From Granulosicoccus sp. (GTDB lineage: Bacteria; Pseudomonadota; Gammaproteobacteria; Granulosicoccales; Granulosicoccaceae): a stretch of 64,000 bases of DNA. Made by a program: the position numbers and the translations under genes. The DNA is taken from positions 29,791 through 93,790 of the forward strand of contig JALZVU010000004.1 of the NCBI GenBank assembly GCA_023301795.1, in the 5' to 3' direction. The notes below the pieces were generated by a model. That model did no database searches. It saw only the letters and a program-made list of their open reading frames with translations, and was not told the DNA's origin. Position 1 is the stretch's first letter. Every line of letters starts with the position of its first letter. Shown in pieces: positions 1 through 10,260 of this stretch.

Positions 1-768
1 GCACTGATTGAGCAAATAGAGTGGCTGTTCGACAATGCGTCTGGCAATAGAGAAATACCCGTGGGGATAGCCATACCGGGTATCGTAGATCCTCATTCAG
101 GCATGGTGTTCACAGCAAACATACCAGCATCCAATCATAACATCGGCGATGACCTGGCCGCACGGCTGAAGCGCCATTTCGTTGTGGTTAACGACGGCAT
201 GGCCTTTGCCGTTTCCGAAGCCAGGCAAGGTGCAGCCCAAGGCTATAGAAGTGTCATGAGCCTGATCCTGGGGACCGGCGTTGGCGGCGGCTTTTGTATG
301 GATGGAGAGCTCACTCACCGGCACGGCAATCTGGCCGTAGAGGTGGGGCACATCGCCTTACCCGCCAGCGCGATAGCCAGACACGAACTCCCCCTATGGC
401 GTTGCGGGTGCGGACGCATGGCGTGTATGGAAACCTGCATCTCAGGTACTGGTCTGAGTAATATCGCCGAATTCAAATTAGGCACGCGGCTAGCCGCTGA
501 GCAATTGATCGGTGACGAACATGCACTGGTACTGGATATCTGGTCCGATATTGCAGGCGAATGCCTACTAACCATACAGCTGGTTCTGGATCCTGATTGC
601 ATTGTGATCGGTGGAGGCTTGTCAAAGCTTCATAACGTGACACAACGCTTGAGCGATGCACTGAAACATCACGCACTCAGTAAGACTGGCATTCCTGATA
701 TTGTGATAGCCCAACACGGAGACAGCTCAGGGGCACGCGGAGCTGCTCTTCTGGCGATCAAGCAATAA
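1..768 (+). CDS. ROK-family sugar kinase, probable N-acetylglucosamine kinase (5' truncated by window)
   Basis: Frame 1 stays open from base 1; ROK zinc motif CGCGRMACMETC, nucleotide-binding GTGVGGG; followed by nagA. Confidence 0.88.
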   Translation, partial: ALIEQIEWLFDNASGNREIPVGIAIPGIVDPHSGMVFTANIPASNHNIGDDLAARLKRHFVVVNDGMAFAVSEARQGAAQGYRSVMSLILGTGVGGGFCMDGELTHRHGNLAVEVGHIALPASAIARHELPLWRCGCGRMACMETCISGTGLSNIAEFKLGTRLAAEQLIGDEHALVLDIWSDIAGECLLTIQLVLDPDCIVIGGGLSKLHNVTQRLSDALKHHALSKTGIPDIVIAQHGDSSGARGAALLAIKQ

Positions 769-792
769 GCTCCCTATCTACTAGACAAGCCC

Positions 793-1884
793 ATGTTAAT
801 ACGCGCTGAACATCTTTGGTGGAATCACCAGCATCACACCGACATGCTGGTTGAGCTACACAATGAGCGCGTCATATCAATACGCACTTTTGACAACAGC
901 ATTGCGGACTTCATAGTCCATCTGATTGCTCCTCTGCTCACTGATCTACAAGTTAATGGCGGTGGGGGCATCCTGGTTAACAACAACCCAACACCATCCG
1001 GACTTCAAGGCGTTGCCGCTGCGCACCGTCAGCTGGGTACTGGCACTATCCTTCCGACAGTTATCACTGACACGTTTGAGGTTATGGAAGCGGCCTGTGA
1101 GGCTGCGTTAAGTGTCATGCACAAGCCTGGAATAGGCGGTTTGCATATCGAGGGGCCGCACTTGGCGGTTGAACGTCGAGGCACCCACCTTGCAAAACAC
1201 ATACGCCCGCTAGACAAGCAAACCGTAGTATTAGTGGAGCGCATGCGTAGTCGCGGCTTGCCTGTGATGATTACACTGGCACCGGAACATGCAGAGCTGG
1301 ACTTGCTGCAACGCCTTGCACATAGCGGTGCAGTTGTCTCCGGCGGTCATTCGGCAGCCACCCTTACGCAAACACAACTTGCGCTGGACAACGGCCTATC
1401 CTGTTTTACGCACTTGTACAACGCCATGCCACCCATGTCTTCAAGAGTTCCCGGGATCCTTGGCGCTGCATTGGATTCCCACGCTCATGCGGGGATCATT
1501 GTCGACGGCATTCACGTCTCTTGGGAAATGGTACGCATAGCGCTACGAGCGCGCCCCTCTAAAAATTTGTGCTTCGCTGTATCTGATGCCATGGCAACCG
1601 TCGGCGGTCCTGATCATTTCACCTTGTACGGACAGGATATCCGCGTACAAGATGGTGCCCTGATTAACGCGGAAGGCGCACTGGCAGGTGCGCATATAGA
1701 TCTGCTAACCAGCCTGTGCAATCTTGTACATTCAGTGGCATTACCCTACTCCGAAGCACTCCCAATGGTCACAGATATACCGCGCTCACTGATGAAGCTG
1801 CCGCCCGCCTTTGTTGATGTCGGAACACCATTGAGCGATCTCTTGATTATCGATGATGCCTTCAAGATCGTTACCATTCACTGA
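793..1884 (+). CDS. nagA: N-acetylglucosamine-6-phosphate deacetylase
   Basis: LQVNGGGG, HIEGPHL, GGHSAA, FTHLYNAMPPMSSRVPG, SDAMA motifs. Confidence 0.95.
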   Translation: MLIRAEHLWWNHQHHTDMLVELHNERVISIRTFDNSIADFIVHLIAPLLTDLQVNGGGGILVNNNPTPSGLQGVAAAHRQLGTGTILPTVITDTFEVMEAACEAALSVMHKPGIGGLHIEGPHLAVERRGTHLAKHIRPLDKQTVVLVERMRSRGLPVMITLAPEHAELDLLQRLAHSGAVVSGGHSAATLTQTQLALDNGLSCFTHLYNAMPPMSSRVPGILGAALDSHAHAGIIVDGIHVSWEMVRIALRARPSKNLCFAVSDAMATVGGPDHFTLYGQDIRVQDGALINAEGALAGAHIDLLTSLCNLVHSVALPYSEALPMVTDIPRSLMKLPPAFVDVGTPLSDLLIIDDAFKIVTIH

Positions 1885-2098
1885 ATAGCATTCGCTGGCG
1901 GTGGCACAGCCGAATGGGCGATCGGATAGTGGCAGGCTCCCGAGAATGAGAATGCAAAGCCTGCCAATGCTCGATACAGGAACCATAGTGAGCGTCACTT
2001 TGCCACGCAATATCGCCAGCAACGACAAGAGTTGAAAAGGATACTAAACCTAGGTATCTTGCCTCAGCGCCAAGCTTTTGCTACTGAGTCAAGTCACT

Positions 2099-2743
2099 AT
2101 GCCATCCTACGACAGCCTGATAAATGCATTTATAACCCTGTTCGTCACGATTGACCCCATTGGTAATGCACCGTTATTTCTGGGTTTGACAGTAGGCCTG
2201 TCAGCGGCAGCCAGGCGCTCGATTGCCATTCGTGGCTCTATTATCTCTTTCGGCATTCTCACGCTGTTTGCGATTACAGGTATGGCTATCCTCGATGCCA
2301 TTGGTATTACCATGAGCGCGTTCAGGATTGCCGGTGGATTGCTACTGTTCGTCACAGCCTTTGAGATGATCTATGGGCAACGACAAGAGCGCCGCGAAGA
2401 GACAACAAATGTGGCGGTATCAGAACATATTGCCAATCTGGCGGTATTTCCTTTAGCTATTCCTTTGATAGCAGGTCCCGGAGCCATATCTGCAACCATA
2501 CTGCTTGCATCAGAATTGTCTGCTGATCCGGCAAGCAACAGCTACGCAACCACCGCAGCGCTCGTAGGCATCATCGCTATCCTGATGCTCTTCACCGCAG
2601 TCGTCCTTATCGCTGCCGAAGCATTGGACAAATACATAGGTGTTACTGGCAAACTGGTACTAACCCGCTTACTCGGTGTGCTGCTGGCGGCTCTGTCGGT
2701 GCAGTACATTGCTGATGGTGTAATGGCATTTTCAATGTCATGA
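2099..2743 (+). CDS. MarC-family integral membrane protein
   Basis: FITLFVTIDPIGNAPLFLGLT and PLIAGPGAISATILL motifs; start taken at ATG 2099. Confidence 0.9.
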   Translation: MPSYDSLINAFITLFVTIDPIGNAPLFLGLTVGLSAAARRSIAIRGSIISFGILTLFAITGMAILDAIGITMSAFRIAGGLLLFVTAFEMIYGQRQERREETTNVAVSEHIANLAVFPLAIPLIAGPGAISATILLASELSADPASNSYATTAALVGIIAILMLFTAVVLIAAEALDKYIGVTGKLVLTRLLGVLLAALSVQYIADGVMAFSMS

Positions 2744-2787
2744 AACGCACAGATTAATAAGGTCGACCAATCAAAGTAGCCACACGA

Positions 2788-3834
2788 GTGCATTACAACC
2801 CACAGACGCTCAAACAAAACACCTCGGCCATCCTCGTTGCCTCAGCGGGTGCAGGTGTGGCAATACTGATCGGTTTCCCAGCACCCTGGCTAACAGGCTC
2901 AGCCATTGCGGTAACGTGTGCCAGCATCATGGGGATGCGCGCCGACATTCATCCTTGGTTGCGCAATATGGCGTTTGTGCTCATTGGCATTGCCATGGGC
3001 AGCACCATCACTCCCGAGGTGTTTGCTGCAGCGGCAACCTGGTGGGCAAGCTTTGCGCTGTTGGCAGGCTCACTTGTCATCATGCTCTGGCTTTGTCCGC
3101 TGCTACTCATACGTTACTGGCAATTTGACAGGACCACAGCGTTTTTGTCTTCCTCACCCGGACATTTGAGTTTCATTCTCGGTTTGTCTGCAAATTCAGG
3201 CGCAAACTTGCCGGCGGTAAGCGTGATACAAAGTATCCGTGTGCTTATGCTGACACTGGTCATCCCACTGATTGTTACCTTGCTCGGCTATGAACCTGCC
3301 AGCCTGCCAGGCGTAGAGCATGCGATGCCGGTACAGCAGTTCATGGGCACTCTAAGTGTGGCGATAGTTTTATCCTGGATTGCTAGCCGTTATAGCTTGC
3401 CTACCGCCTACTTACTCTGCGGTATGTTCGTCGCGGGCGTATCACAGGTCACAGGCATAGCATCGGGCGGCCTACATCCTATCGTGTCCATGCTGGCCAT
3501 TATCGTTATGGGCGCGATCCTTGGCACGCGCTTTTCTGGCGTAGCAGTATCTGACCTACTGCGCGCCTTGTCTGCCGGATTGTTCGTCACCACTGTTGTG
3601 CTACTTATAACGGCCGTAGCTGCACTACTGTTTTCCCATTTGAGTGGCCTGCCCGTGGCACAGCTGCTTATTGCGTTCGCACCCGGTGGCGTCGAAGCCA
3701 TGGCAGCACTGGCGCTCATGCTGGACGCAGACCCAGCGTTTGTTGCAGCACACCACGCGTGGCGGTTGGTCGTATTATCGGTGATAGTGCCGATATGGAT
3801 GATTGCTCACTCCTTGCGCGCCCCATCGGACTGA
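2788..3834 (+). CDS. AbrB-family membrane transporter/regulator
   Basis: PAPWLTGS, repeated TM segments, AFAPGGVEAMAALAL motif; GTG start. Confidence 0.85.
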   Translation: MHYNPQTLKQNTSAILVASAGAGVAILIGFPAPWLTGSAIAVTCASIMGMRADIHPWLRNMAFVLIGIAMGSTITPEVFAAAATWWASFALLAGSLVIMLWLCPLLLIRYWQFDRTTAFLSSSPGHLSFILGLSANSGANLPAVSVIQSIRVLMLTLVIPLIVTLLGYEPASLPGVEHAMPVQQFMGTLSVAIVLSWIASRYSLPTAYLLCGMFVAGVSQVTGIASGGLHPIVSMLAIIVMGAILGTRFSGVAVSDLLRALSAGLFVTTVVLLITAVAALLFSHLSGLPVAQLLIAFAPGGVEAMAALALMLDADPAFVAAHHAWRLVVLSVIVPIWMIAHSLRAPSD

Positions 3835-4559
3835 ATCTTCCCCAGCCCCTGAATAGCGTTTTTAAACTGCATCACCCGCCTTTGCTCAGTGTCCGATCTG
3901 ATCCCTATTCCAATTAATGAACAATCACGTTGAGCTAAAATCTGTGTACTGCATGAGGCGTGTATCGCATCCACACCGATATCCATAAGGGCCGGTATCG
4001 CCTCAAGCGTGACGCCCCCACCTGCCATAATCTGTATGCGTCCGGCAGCCTGATGCACAAGACTTGATAATAGCGTTAGTCCATCAGGTACGTTGCTGGC
4101 CTGACCAGAGGTGAGAATGCGCGTAAAGCCTAAGTCAACGGCTATCTCCAATGCCTCACTAACATCTGCCGTTAAATCAAACGCCCGATGCAACGTCTTA
4201 TCCAAATCGCCAGCTGACGCCGACAAGGTTTGTAGCGCATCTGTATCCAAAGAGTTGTCCGACCGCAAAGCCCCCAGAACAACACCTTCAAGCCCTGCCG
4301 TTTTTACCGCGTCTATATCCGCCAGCATTACATCAATGTCATCGGGCGTATAGACAAAGTCACCCGGGCGCGGCCGAATCATCACGTGGCTTTGTTTAAA
4401 CATTCGCGCACTTGAATAAAGTAGGCCCGCGCTCGGTGTCAGCCCGCCCAGTGCTAGCGCTGCACACAGCTCTATTCTGTCTGCACCACCTGCGATAGCA
4501 GCATGTAAACCCTGAGCACTGTCCACGCAGACTTCGAACATCACTTTCTTATTGTTCAT
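3807..4559 (-). CDS. cutC: Copper homeostasis protein CutC
   Basis: FEVCVDSAQGLHAAIAGGADRIELCAALALGGLTPSAGL, MIRPRPGDFVY, RAFD, GVDAIHAS; start uncertain (ORF extends to 4586). Confidence 0.93.
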   Translation of the reverse strand: MNNKKVMFEVCVDSAQGLHAAIAGGADRIELCAALALGGLTPSAGLLYSSARMFKQSHVMIRPRPGDFVYTPDDIDVMLADIDAVKTAGLEGVVLGALRSDNSLDTDALQTLSASAGDLDKTLHRAFDLTADVSEALEIAVDLGFTRILTSGQASNVPDGLTLLSSLVHQAAGRIQIMAGGGVTLEAIPALMDIGVDAIHASCSTQILAQRDCSLIGIGIRSDTEQRRVMQFKNAIQGLGKIQSDGARKE

Positions 4560-4610
4560 ATCAACAAAGTGTAGTGCAACGCGCAAATTCTATGTGCTAT
4601 CCTGCAAACC

Positions 4611-4722
4611 ACTTGACGGGGTGCTGAATCACTGGTGAAAACCGGGTGTTCGGCTGAGATGCTGCAGCAGACTGCGCGATCCCGATGAACCTGATGCGGG
4701 TAATGCCGACGAAGGGATTCAA
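4611..4722 (+). ncRNA. TPP riboswitch (THI element)
   Basis: GGGGTGCTGAA...GGCTGAGATGCTGC...CCCGATGAACCTGATGCGGGTAATGCCGACGAAGGGA, upstream of thiD. Confidence 0.95.
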
Positions 4723-4798
4723 GCGCTGCGGGTCAGTTCGAGATCCCCCCTTAAATCCTCTTCTTTGTAGCACTGCCTGTTATCTGCCAACGCGGAAG

Positions 4799-5686
4799 AT
4801 GTGCATGTCAAAAGAAGTGAGTTCTGGAATCATCAACGGCAATATCGGCAGCCATGCTGGCGACAATAGTGCTCACCGTACACCCATTGCACTGACCATT
4901 GCAGGATCTGACTCAGGCGGTGGCGCAGGCATTCAGGCCGATTTGAAAACGTTCAGTGCATTAGGTGTGTATGGCGCAAGCGTAATCACAGCGCTCACTG
5001 CCCAGAACACGCAAAGCGTTGCGGCTATTCATGATGTACCGGCTGATTTTGTCGCACAACAGATGGTAGCGGTACTCAACGATCTGGATGTATGCGCTAT
5101 AAAAATCGGCATGCTTTCAAGCGTTAGTATCATCAAGAGCGTTAGCAAAGTACTCACTGAATTTCCGCACATTCCGGTTGTACTGGATCCCGTCATGATT
5201 GCAAAAAGTGGCGACTCCCTGTTACAGCCAGACGCTGTGGATGCCTTACTGGAATATCTATGCGAACGGGCCAGTGTCATCACACCCAATATCCCAGAGG
5301 CTGCGCGCCTGCTGGGTGCAGATGAAGCCAATACACTGGAACAAATGCAGGAGCAAGCGCGCACATTGAGCCAGATGGCCACGTGTTCTGTCCTACTCAA
5401 AGGTGGCCACCTGGACGCTGCCCACAGCACAGACCTTCTATATATAAACGGCGAATCACACCGTTTTGAATTTGAACGCATCAGTACTCAAAACACACAC
5501 GGTACCGGTTGTACGCTCTCTTCTGCTATCGCTGCAGGGCTTGCAAAAGGTCTGGATATTGAAACTGCCATTGAGCACGCAACCCTCTATGTGCATGCTG
5601 CAATTTCAGCTGCTGACTCCCTGCACATAGGACGTGGGCACGGTCCAGTACATCACTTTCACGCCTTGTGGAACAAAAGCTGTTAA
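4799..5686 (+). CDS. thiD: Hydroxymethylpyrimidine/phosphomethylpyrimidine kinase
   Basis: ALTIAGSDSGGGAGIQADLKTF, VLDPVM, NIPEAARLLG, GTGCTLSSAIAA; upstream part of the track ORF lies inside the riboswitch. Confidence 0.95.
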   Translation: MCMSKEVSSGIINGNIGSHAGDNSAHRTPIALTIAGSDSGGGAGIQADLKTFSALGVYGASVITALTAQNTQSVAAIHDVPADFVAQQMVAVLNDLDVCAIKIGMLSSVSIIKSVSKVLTEFPHIPVVLDPVMIAKSGDSLLQPDAVDALLEYLCERASVITPNIPEAARLLGADEANTLEQMQEQARTLSQMATCSVLLKGGHLDAAHSTDLLYINGESHRFEFERISTQNTHGTGCTLSSAIAAGLAKGLDIETAIEHATLYVHAAISAADSLHIGRGHGPVHHFHALWNKSC

Positions 5687-6444
5687 TGAGGTCTGCCATC
5701 ACGCTTGAGTCGGTAGATCTGACGCACTCACAGCACCGTGTTTTCAAAGACCTTTCAATGAATTTCGAGAAAGGTCTATGGCACAGCGTGTTGGGCCGTA
5801 GTGGCGTTGGTAAAACATCCTTGCTACGGCTCATAGCCGGCTTGCAAAAACCCGATGCTGGAGAAATACGGTTCGACAACAATGCAAGCCTGAAATCACA
5901 AGTTGCCTATGTACCGCAAGACGACAGTCTTTTGCCCTGGCTAAGCATCGTTGACAACGTACAGCTTGGACCGCGCCTGCGTGGAGAGGCTACTTCAGCA
6001 ACCCGCGAACGCGCACTCAAATTACTAAAAGATGTAGGCCTGCGAGAATGGCGCGACAACTTGCCAGCAACGCTTTCAGGCGGTATGCGACAGCGAGTCG
6101 CACTGGCTCGTACCCTGCTTGAAAACCCGCCGGTGGTTCTCATGGACGAACCGTTTAGCAGACTGGATGCTATAACCCGACACGAGTTACAAGGTGTAGC
6201 GTTTGAACTGCTGCGCGGACGCACCGTGATTCTGGTAACGCACGATCCGGCAGAGGCGTTGAGACTGTCTCACAAGGTGCATGTACTGCAACCCGGCATC
6301 CCGTCGCGATGCCCCACGCTAGAGCTTGAATCACAGCCCTTACGTGGCATTGAGAGCGACGTGCTTATGCAACAGTTACCCCAATTGTGGAGGCTGCTGG
6401 AGGTACAAGATAGCGATGCAATTGAGGCGAATTCAACATCATGA
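5686..6444 (+). CDS. thiZ: ABC transporter ATP-binding protein (thiamin pyrimidine precursor importer)
   Basis: Walker A GRSGVGKTS, LSGGMRQRVALART, VVLMDEPF; TAATG overlap with thiD; next to permease and NMT1-like SBP. Confidence 0.88.
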   Translation: MRSAITLESVDLTHSQHRVFKDLSMNFEKGLWHSVLGRSGVGKTSLLRLIAGLQKPDAGEIRFDNNASLKSQVAYVPQDDSLLPWLSIVDNVQLGPRLRGEATSATRERALKLLKDVGLREWRDNLPATLSGGMRQRVALARTLLENPPVVLMDEPFSRLDAITRHELQGVAFELLRGRTVILVTHDPAEALRLSHKVHVLQPGIPSRCPTLELESQPLRGIESDVLMQQLPQLWRLLEVQDSDAIEANSTS

Positions 6445-7256
6445 ATGCTACAGATGTAAGAATCTCTAAGCCGGTAGACACCAACACTTACCCCTCGTGG
6501 TTATCAGCTATAGCAGCCCTCGTGTGCATGTTGATCCTTTGGCAAGTTATTGTCAGCATCACTCAAGTGCCCGCCTTTATATTGCCGGCACCACTAGCGG
6601 TCGTTACCACCTTCATTTCCAATTTCTCGTTGCTAGCACATCATGCATCCATAACACTCATGGAAATACTGTTCGGACTGCTACTAGGCACCCTGCTTGG
6701 CGTCACCAGTGCTATCACGCTCACGTTATCCACCTCTGCACGGCGTTGGGTTCTGCCACTACTCGTTGTTACTCAATCCCTGCCGGTATTTGCACTCGCT
6801 CCACTGCTCACATTATGGTTTGGCTACGGCATGGGATCAAAAATAGTCATGGCCACGTTGATCATCTACTTTCCAGTGACTGTGGCGACCTTCGACGGGC
6901 TTCGTCATACCAGCCGCGCCATGATAGATCTTGCCCGTACACTGGATGCATCACCAACTGCCACCCTGTTACAAATCCGCCTACCGTCAGCGCTACCGTC
7001 AATCAGCTCTGGTATTCGTGTGGCCACTTCGGTGGCCCCTATAGGCGCGGTGGTGGGTGAATGGGTGGGCTCAAGCCAAGGGCTAGGCTTTGTGATGCTG
7101 CAAGCTAATGGACGCATGCAGACTGATCTGATGTTCGCAGCACTACTCTGTCTTTGCCTGCTGGCCTACACGCTCTATTACCTTGTGAATCTGATGCTTG
7201 ATCTTGCGCTCTATTGGCAGCGTGATTCGCTATCAGCAGCGCGGGACATTCAGTAA
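6441..7256 (+). CDS. thiX: ABC transporter permease (thiamin pyrimidine precursor importer)
   Basis: BPD_transp_1-type permease, ...GAVVGEWVGSSQGLG EAA-like loop; ATGA overlap with thiZ. Confidence 0.87.
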   Translation: MNATDVRISKPVDTNTYPSWLSAIAALVCMLILWQVIVSITQVPAFILPAPLAVVTTFISNFSLLAHHASITLMEILFGLLLGTLLGVTSAITLTLSTSARRWVLPLLVVTQSLPVFALAPLLTLWFGYGMGSKIVMATLIIYFPVTVATFDGLRHTSRAMIDLARTLDASPTATLLQIRLPSALPSISSGIRVATSVAPIGAVVGEWVGSSQGLGFVMLQANGRMQTDLMFAALLCLCLLAYTLYYLVNLMLDLALYWQRDSLSAARDIQ

Positions 7257-7316
7257 AACACTATCGCACTGTTTAATCTCTTAATCCAAACTCACTTACC
7301 GAGACCCCCTCACGCC

Positions 7317-8270
7317 ATGACGCGAATCTCCTTGCTGTTCTGCAGCACTATCCTCGTTAGTACAAGTGTGTTCAGTACAAGCGCCACAGCCGCAGAAAAA
7401 CTCACCGTTTTACTCGACTGGTTTATCAACCCCGATCATGCAGCCATCATTGTTGCCGACGAGCTGGGATACTTCGAGGACAACGGCCTGGACGTTGAGC
7501 TCATCGAACCTGCTGACCCTAGCCTTCCGCCTAAGCTTGTCGCCGCAGGCAAGGCACAAATTGCGGTTAGCTATCAACCTCAGCTCCATGTACAAGTGGC
7601 CGCAGGACTGCCGTTGACGCGCTTTGGAACACTGGTCTCTACGCCATTGAACTCTTTAGTGGTTCTGGATGATGGCCCGATTAAAAACATCGCTGATTTA
7701 AAAGGTCGTAAAGTGGGGTTTTCAGTGGGTGGTTTTGAAGATGCCCTGCTGGGCGCAATGCTCGAACAACACGGCCTGACACTGGACGATGTAGAGCTGG
7801 TAAACGTCAATTTCTCACTCTCCCCCTCTTTAATTACCGGACAGGTAGATGCTGTGATTGGCGCTTATCGAAACTTTGAACTCAATCAGATGGATATCGA
7901 GGGCTACACAGGTCGTGCTTTCTATCCTGAAGAACACGGGGTTCCAGCGTTCGATGAGCTTATCCTGGTTACCAACAACGAACTGCGTGATGCGCCTGAG
8001 CTCAGCGCCTTTATGCGTGCAATTGAAAAGGCTACCATCTATGTGATTAATCATCCCGATGAGGCGTGGGAAGTATTCCGCGATTCAAACGCTGATAATC
8101 TGGACAACGAACTGAACAGACGCGCATGGCGTGACACCTTGCCACGCCTGGCGCTTCGACCAGCAGCTCTGGATAGCAGGCGCTACACGGCCTTCAGTGA
8201 GTTCATGAAATCACAGGGGCTGATTGAGACCATTGCGCCACTGGACAGTTATACGGTTGAACTCCCATAG
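7317..8270 (+). CDS. thiY: NMT1/THI5-like periplasmic pyrimidine-precursor-binding protein
   Basis: Signal peptide, LTVLLDWFINPDHAAIIVADELGYFEDNGLDVELIEPADPS. Confidence 0.92.
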   Translation: MTRISLLFCSTILVSTSVFSTSATAAEKLTVLLDWFINPDHAAIIVADELGYFEDNGLDVELIEPADPSLPPKLVAAGKAQIAVSYQPQLHVQVAAGLPLTRFGTLVSTPLNSLVVLDDGPIKNIADLKGRKVGFSVGGFEDALLGAMLEQHGLTLDDVELVNVNFSLSPSLITGQVDAVIGAYRNFELNQMDIEGYTGRAFYPEEHGVPAFDELILVTNNELRDAPELSAFMRAIEKATIYVINHPDEAWEVFRDSNADNLDNELNRRAWRDTLPRLALRPAALDSRRYTAFSEFMKSQGLIETIAPLDSYTVELP

Positions 8271-8277
8271 CATTGTC

Positions 8278-9297
8278 ATGAACAGCGTGCGCATCGACAT
8301 CATAGGTGCAGGTGTTGCCGGCTTGTGCACGGCCAAACACTTTATCGATCGTGGCTGCCACGTGTCTCTCTATGCCCAGAGCATGGGCATAGATGAAAGC
8401 TGCTGCTCCTGGTGGGCAGGCGGTATGCTGGCGCCTTGGTGTGAGAGCGAAAGTGCTGAGCCTCTGATTACACGATTAGGACAGGAAGGTCTTACATTTT
8501 GGAGTACCCATAGCCCTGAGCTGCGTGCAAACGGGTCTCTGGTGGTGGCTCAGACCAGAGATAGAATTGAACTGGAACAGTTTGCAAAACGCACTACACA
8601 TCATGAGTCTGTCAGTGCCACTGACATCGATAGAATGGAGCCTGATCTTGCCGGTCGTTTCACTCATGGTCTGTATTTTGATCAGGAATCTCATCTTGAT
8701 CCACGAGAGGCATTGCAATCGCTACTGAGTTCTCTGCAAGACAGTACGCTATTTGATTTACATCAGGGCCAGCACTTGGATGCTCACCAACGACAACCCA
8801 CACCCAAAGCTCAATGGCTAATTGATTGCCGTGGCCTGGCTGCCAGCGACGAGCTCACCGACTTGCGTGGCGTGAAAGGTGAAATGTTGATTCTTGAATC
8901 AAAAGACGTCACGCTCAACAGGCCAGTGCGACTATTGCACCCGCGTTATCCGATCTATATCGTGCCGCGTAAGAGTCATCAGTTCATGGTGGGCGCTACC
9001 ATGATTGAAAGCGATGACAAACGTTATGCCAGCGCCCGATCCGTTATGGAATTACTGTCTAGTGCTTACGCACTGCACCCGGCATTTGCAGAAGCAGCCC
9101 TTGTTGAAGTAGGTACCGATGTAAGGCCAGCATTTATGGATAACTTGCCACGTATAAGACGCCGTGGCCGCACAGTGTATGTCAACGGCTTATACCGCCA
9201 TGGCTTTCTGTGTGCGCCAGCACTTGCCAGCCGATGTGTTGCGCTAACACTTGATGGAATAGTCGACAACGAGGTTGTAGATGAAAATACGGATTAA
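8278..9297 (+). CDS. thiO: Glycine oxidase ThiO (FAD-dependent)
   Basis: IDIIGAGVAGLCTAKHF, CSWWAGGMLAPWCE, NGLYRHGFLCAPALA; thi operon context. Confidence 0.92.
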   Translation: MNSVRIDIIGAGVAGLCTAKHFIDRGCHVSLYAQSMGIDESCCSWWAGGMLAPWCESESAEPLITRLGQEGLTFWSTHSPELRANGSLVVAQTRDRIELEQFAKRTTHHESVSATDIDRMEPDLAGRFTHGLYFDQESHLDPREALQSLLSSLQDSTLFDLHQGQHLDAHQRQPTPKAQWLIDCRGLAASDELTDLRGVKGEMLILESKDVTLNRPVRLLHPRYPIYIVPRKSHQFMVGATMIESDDKRYASARSVMELLSSAYALHPAFAEAALVEVGTDVRPAFMDNLPRIRRRGRTVYVNGLYRHGFLCAPALASRCVALTLDGIVDNEVVDENTD

Positions 9298-9478
9298 CGG
9301 ACAAGAGACGTTGGTGAAGTGCCATACGCTCAGTGAGCTTCTTGTGGAGCTTGACCACGAACCGACGTCTGTAGCTACAGCAGTAAACCAGACGTTTATA
9401 CCCAGACACCAACGCCAGGAGCATCAACTGTGCGACAACGACATCGTCGACATCATTGCTCCAATGTCAGGAGGCTAG
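9281..9478 (+). CDS. thiS: Sulfur carrier protein ThiS
   Basis: 65 aa, MKIRINGQ...ATAVNQ..., terminal Gly-Gly (MSGG); overlaps thiO by 17 nt. Confidence 0.94.
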   Translation: MKIRINGQETLVKCHTLSELLVELDHEPTSVATAVNQTFIPRHQRQEHQLCDNDIVDIIAPMSGG

Positions 9479-9482
9479 CATC

Positions 9483-10259
9483 ATGTCATTAACCGTTTAT
9501 GGTACTGAACTGAACTCCCGATTGTTGCTAGGTACATCCCTGTATCCATCGCCAAAGATCATGCTTGATGCCATTGCCGCATCGCAGTGCGAGGTGGTAA
9601 CCGTTTCACTCAGACGAGAGTCAAGTACCGAGAAGTCGGGGAACGCCTTCTGGTCATTGATTCGCTCGGCAAACGTACGCGTTTTACCAAACACGGCAGG
9701 ATGCCACAGTGTAAAAGAGGCGGTTACAACAGCGCACATGGCCCGTGAGCTATTCGACACTCCCTGGGTAAAACTGGAGGTCATTGGTGAAGACGATACT
9801 CTGCAGCCCGATGTATTTGGTCTGGTAGAAGCAACACGCATACTGATAGAAGACGGCTTTGAAGTGTTCCCCTACACCACCGACGACCTAGTGGTAGCCG
9901 ATCGACTATTAAGCGCAGGCTGTGAAGTGTTAATGCCGTGGGGGGCTCCCATCGGCAGTGGCCGTGGATTAAACAACCGCTACGCACTCACGTCCATGCG
10001 CGCACATTTCCCTGATGTGCCATTAATCGTTGATGCAGGGCTTGGCTTACCATCGCACGCAGCCGATGCCATGGAACTGGGGTATGACGCAATTCTGTTA
10101 AACACCGCTGTTGCCAAAGCCGGTGATCCTGTTGCTATGGCCCGAGCATTCGCAATGGGTATCGAGGCGGGCCACTTGGCGCATCAATCGCAGCCCATGC
10201 CCAAACGCGATATGGCCGCCCCTTCAACACCTGTCTTTGGAACACCATTTCGAGATTGA
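9483..10259 (+). CDS. thiG: Thiazole synthase
   Basis: [45 protein letters not shown]. Confidence 0.96.
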   Translation: MSLTVYGTELNSRLLLGTSLYPSPKIMLDAIAASQCEVVTVSLRRESSTEKSGNAFWSLIRSANVRVLPNTAGCHSVKEAVTTAHMARELFDTPWVKLEVIGEDDTLQPDVFGLVEATRILIEDGFEVFPYTTDDLVVADRLLSAGCEVLMPWGAPIGSGRGLNNRYALTSMRAHFPDVPLIVDAGLGLPSHAADAMELGYDAILLNTAVAKAGDPVAMARAFAMGIEAGHLAHQSQPMPKRDMAAPSTPVFGTPFRD

Positions 10260-10260
10260 T

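Noticed and set aside
5029-5481. 150-aa minus-strand ORF opposite thiD
   Set aside because: Antisense shadow of a strongly supported thiD coding frame.
6497-7060. 187-aa plus-strand ORF in another frame of thiX
   Set aside because: His/Thr/Ser-rich out-of-frame translation of a clear permease gene.
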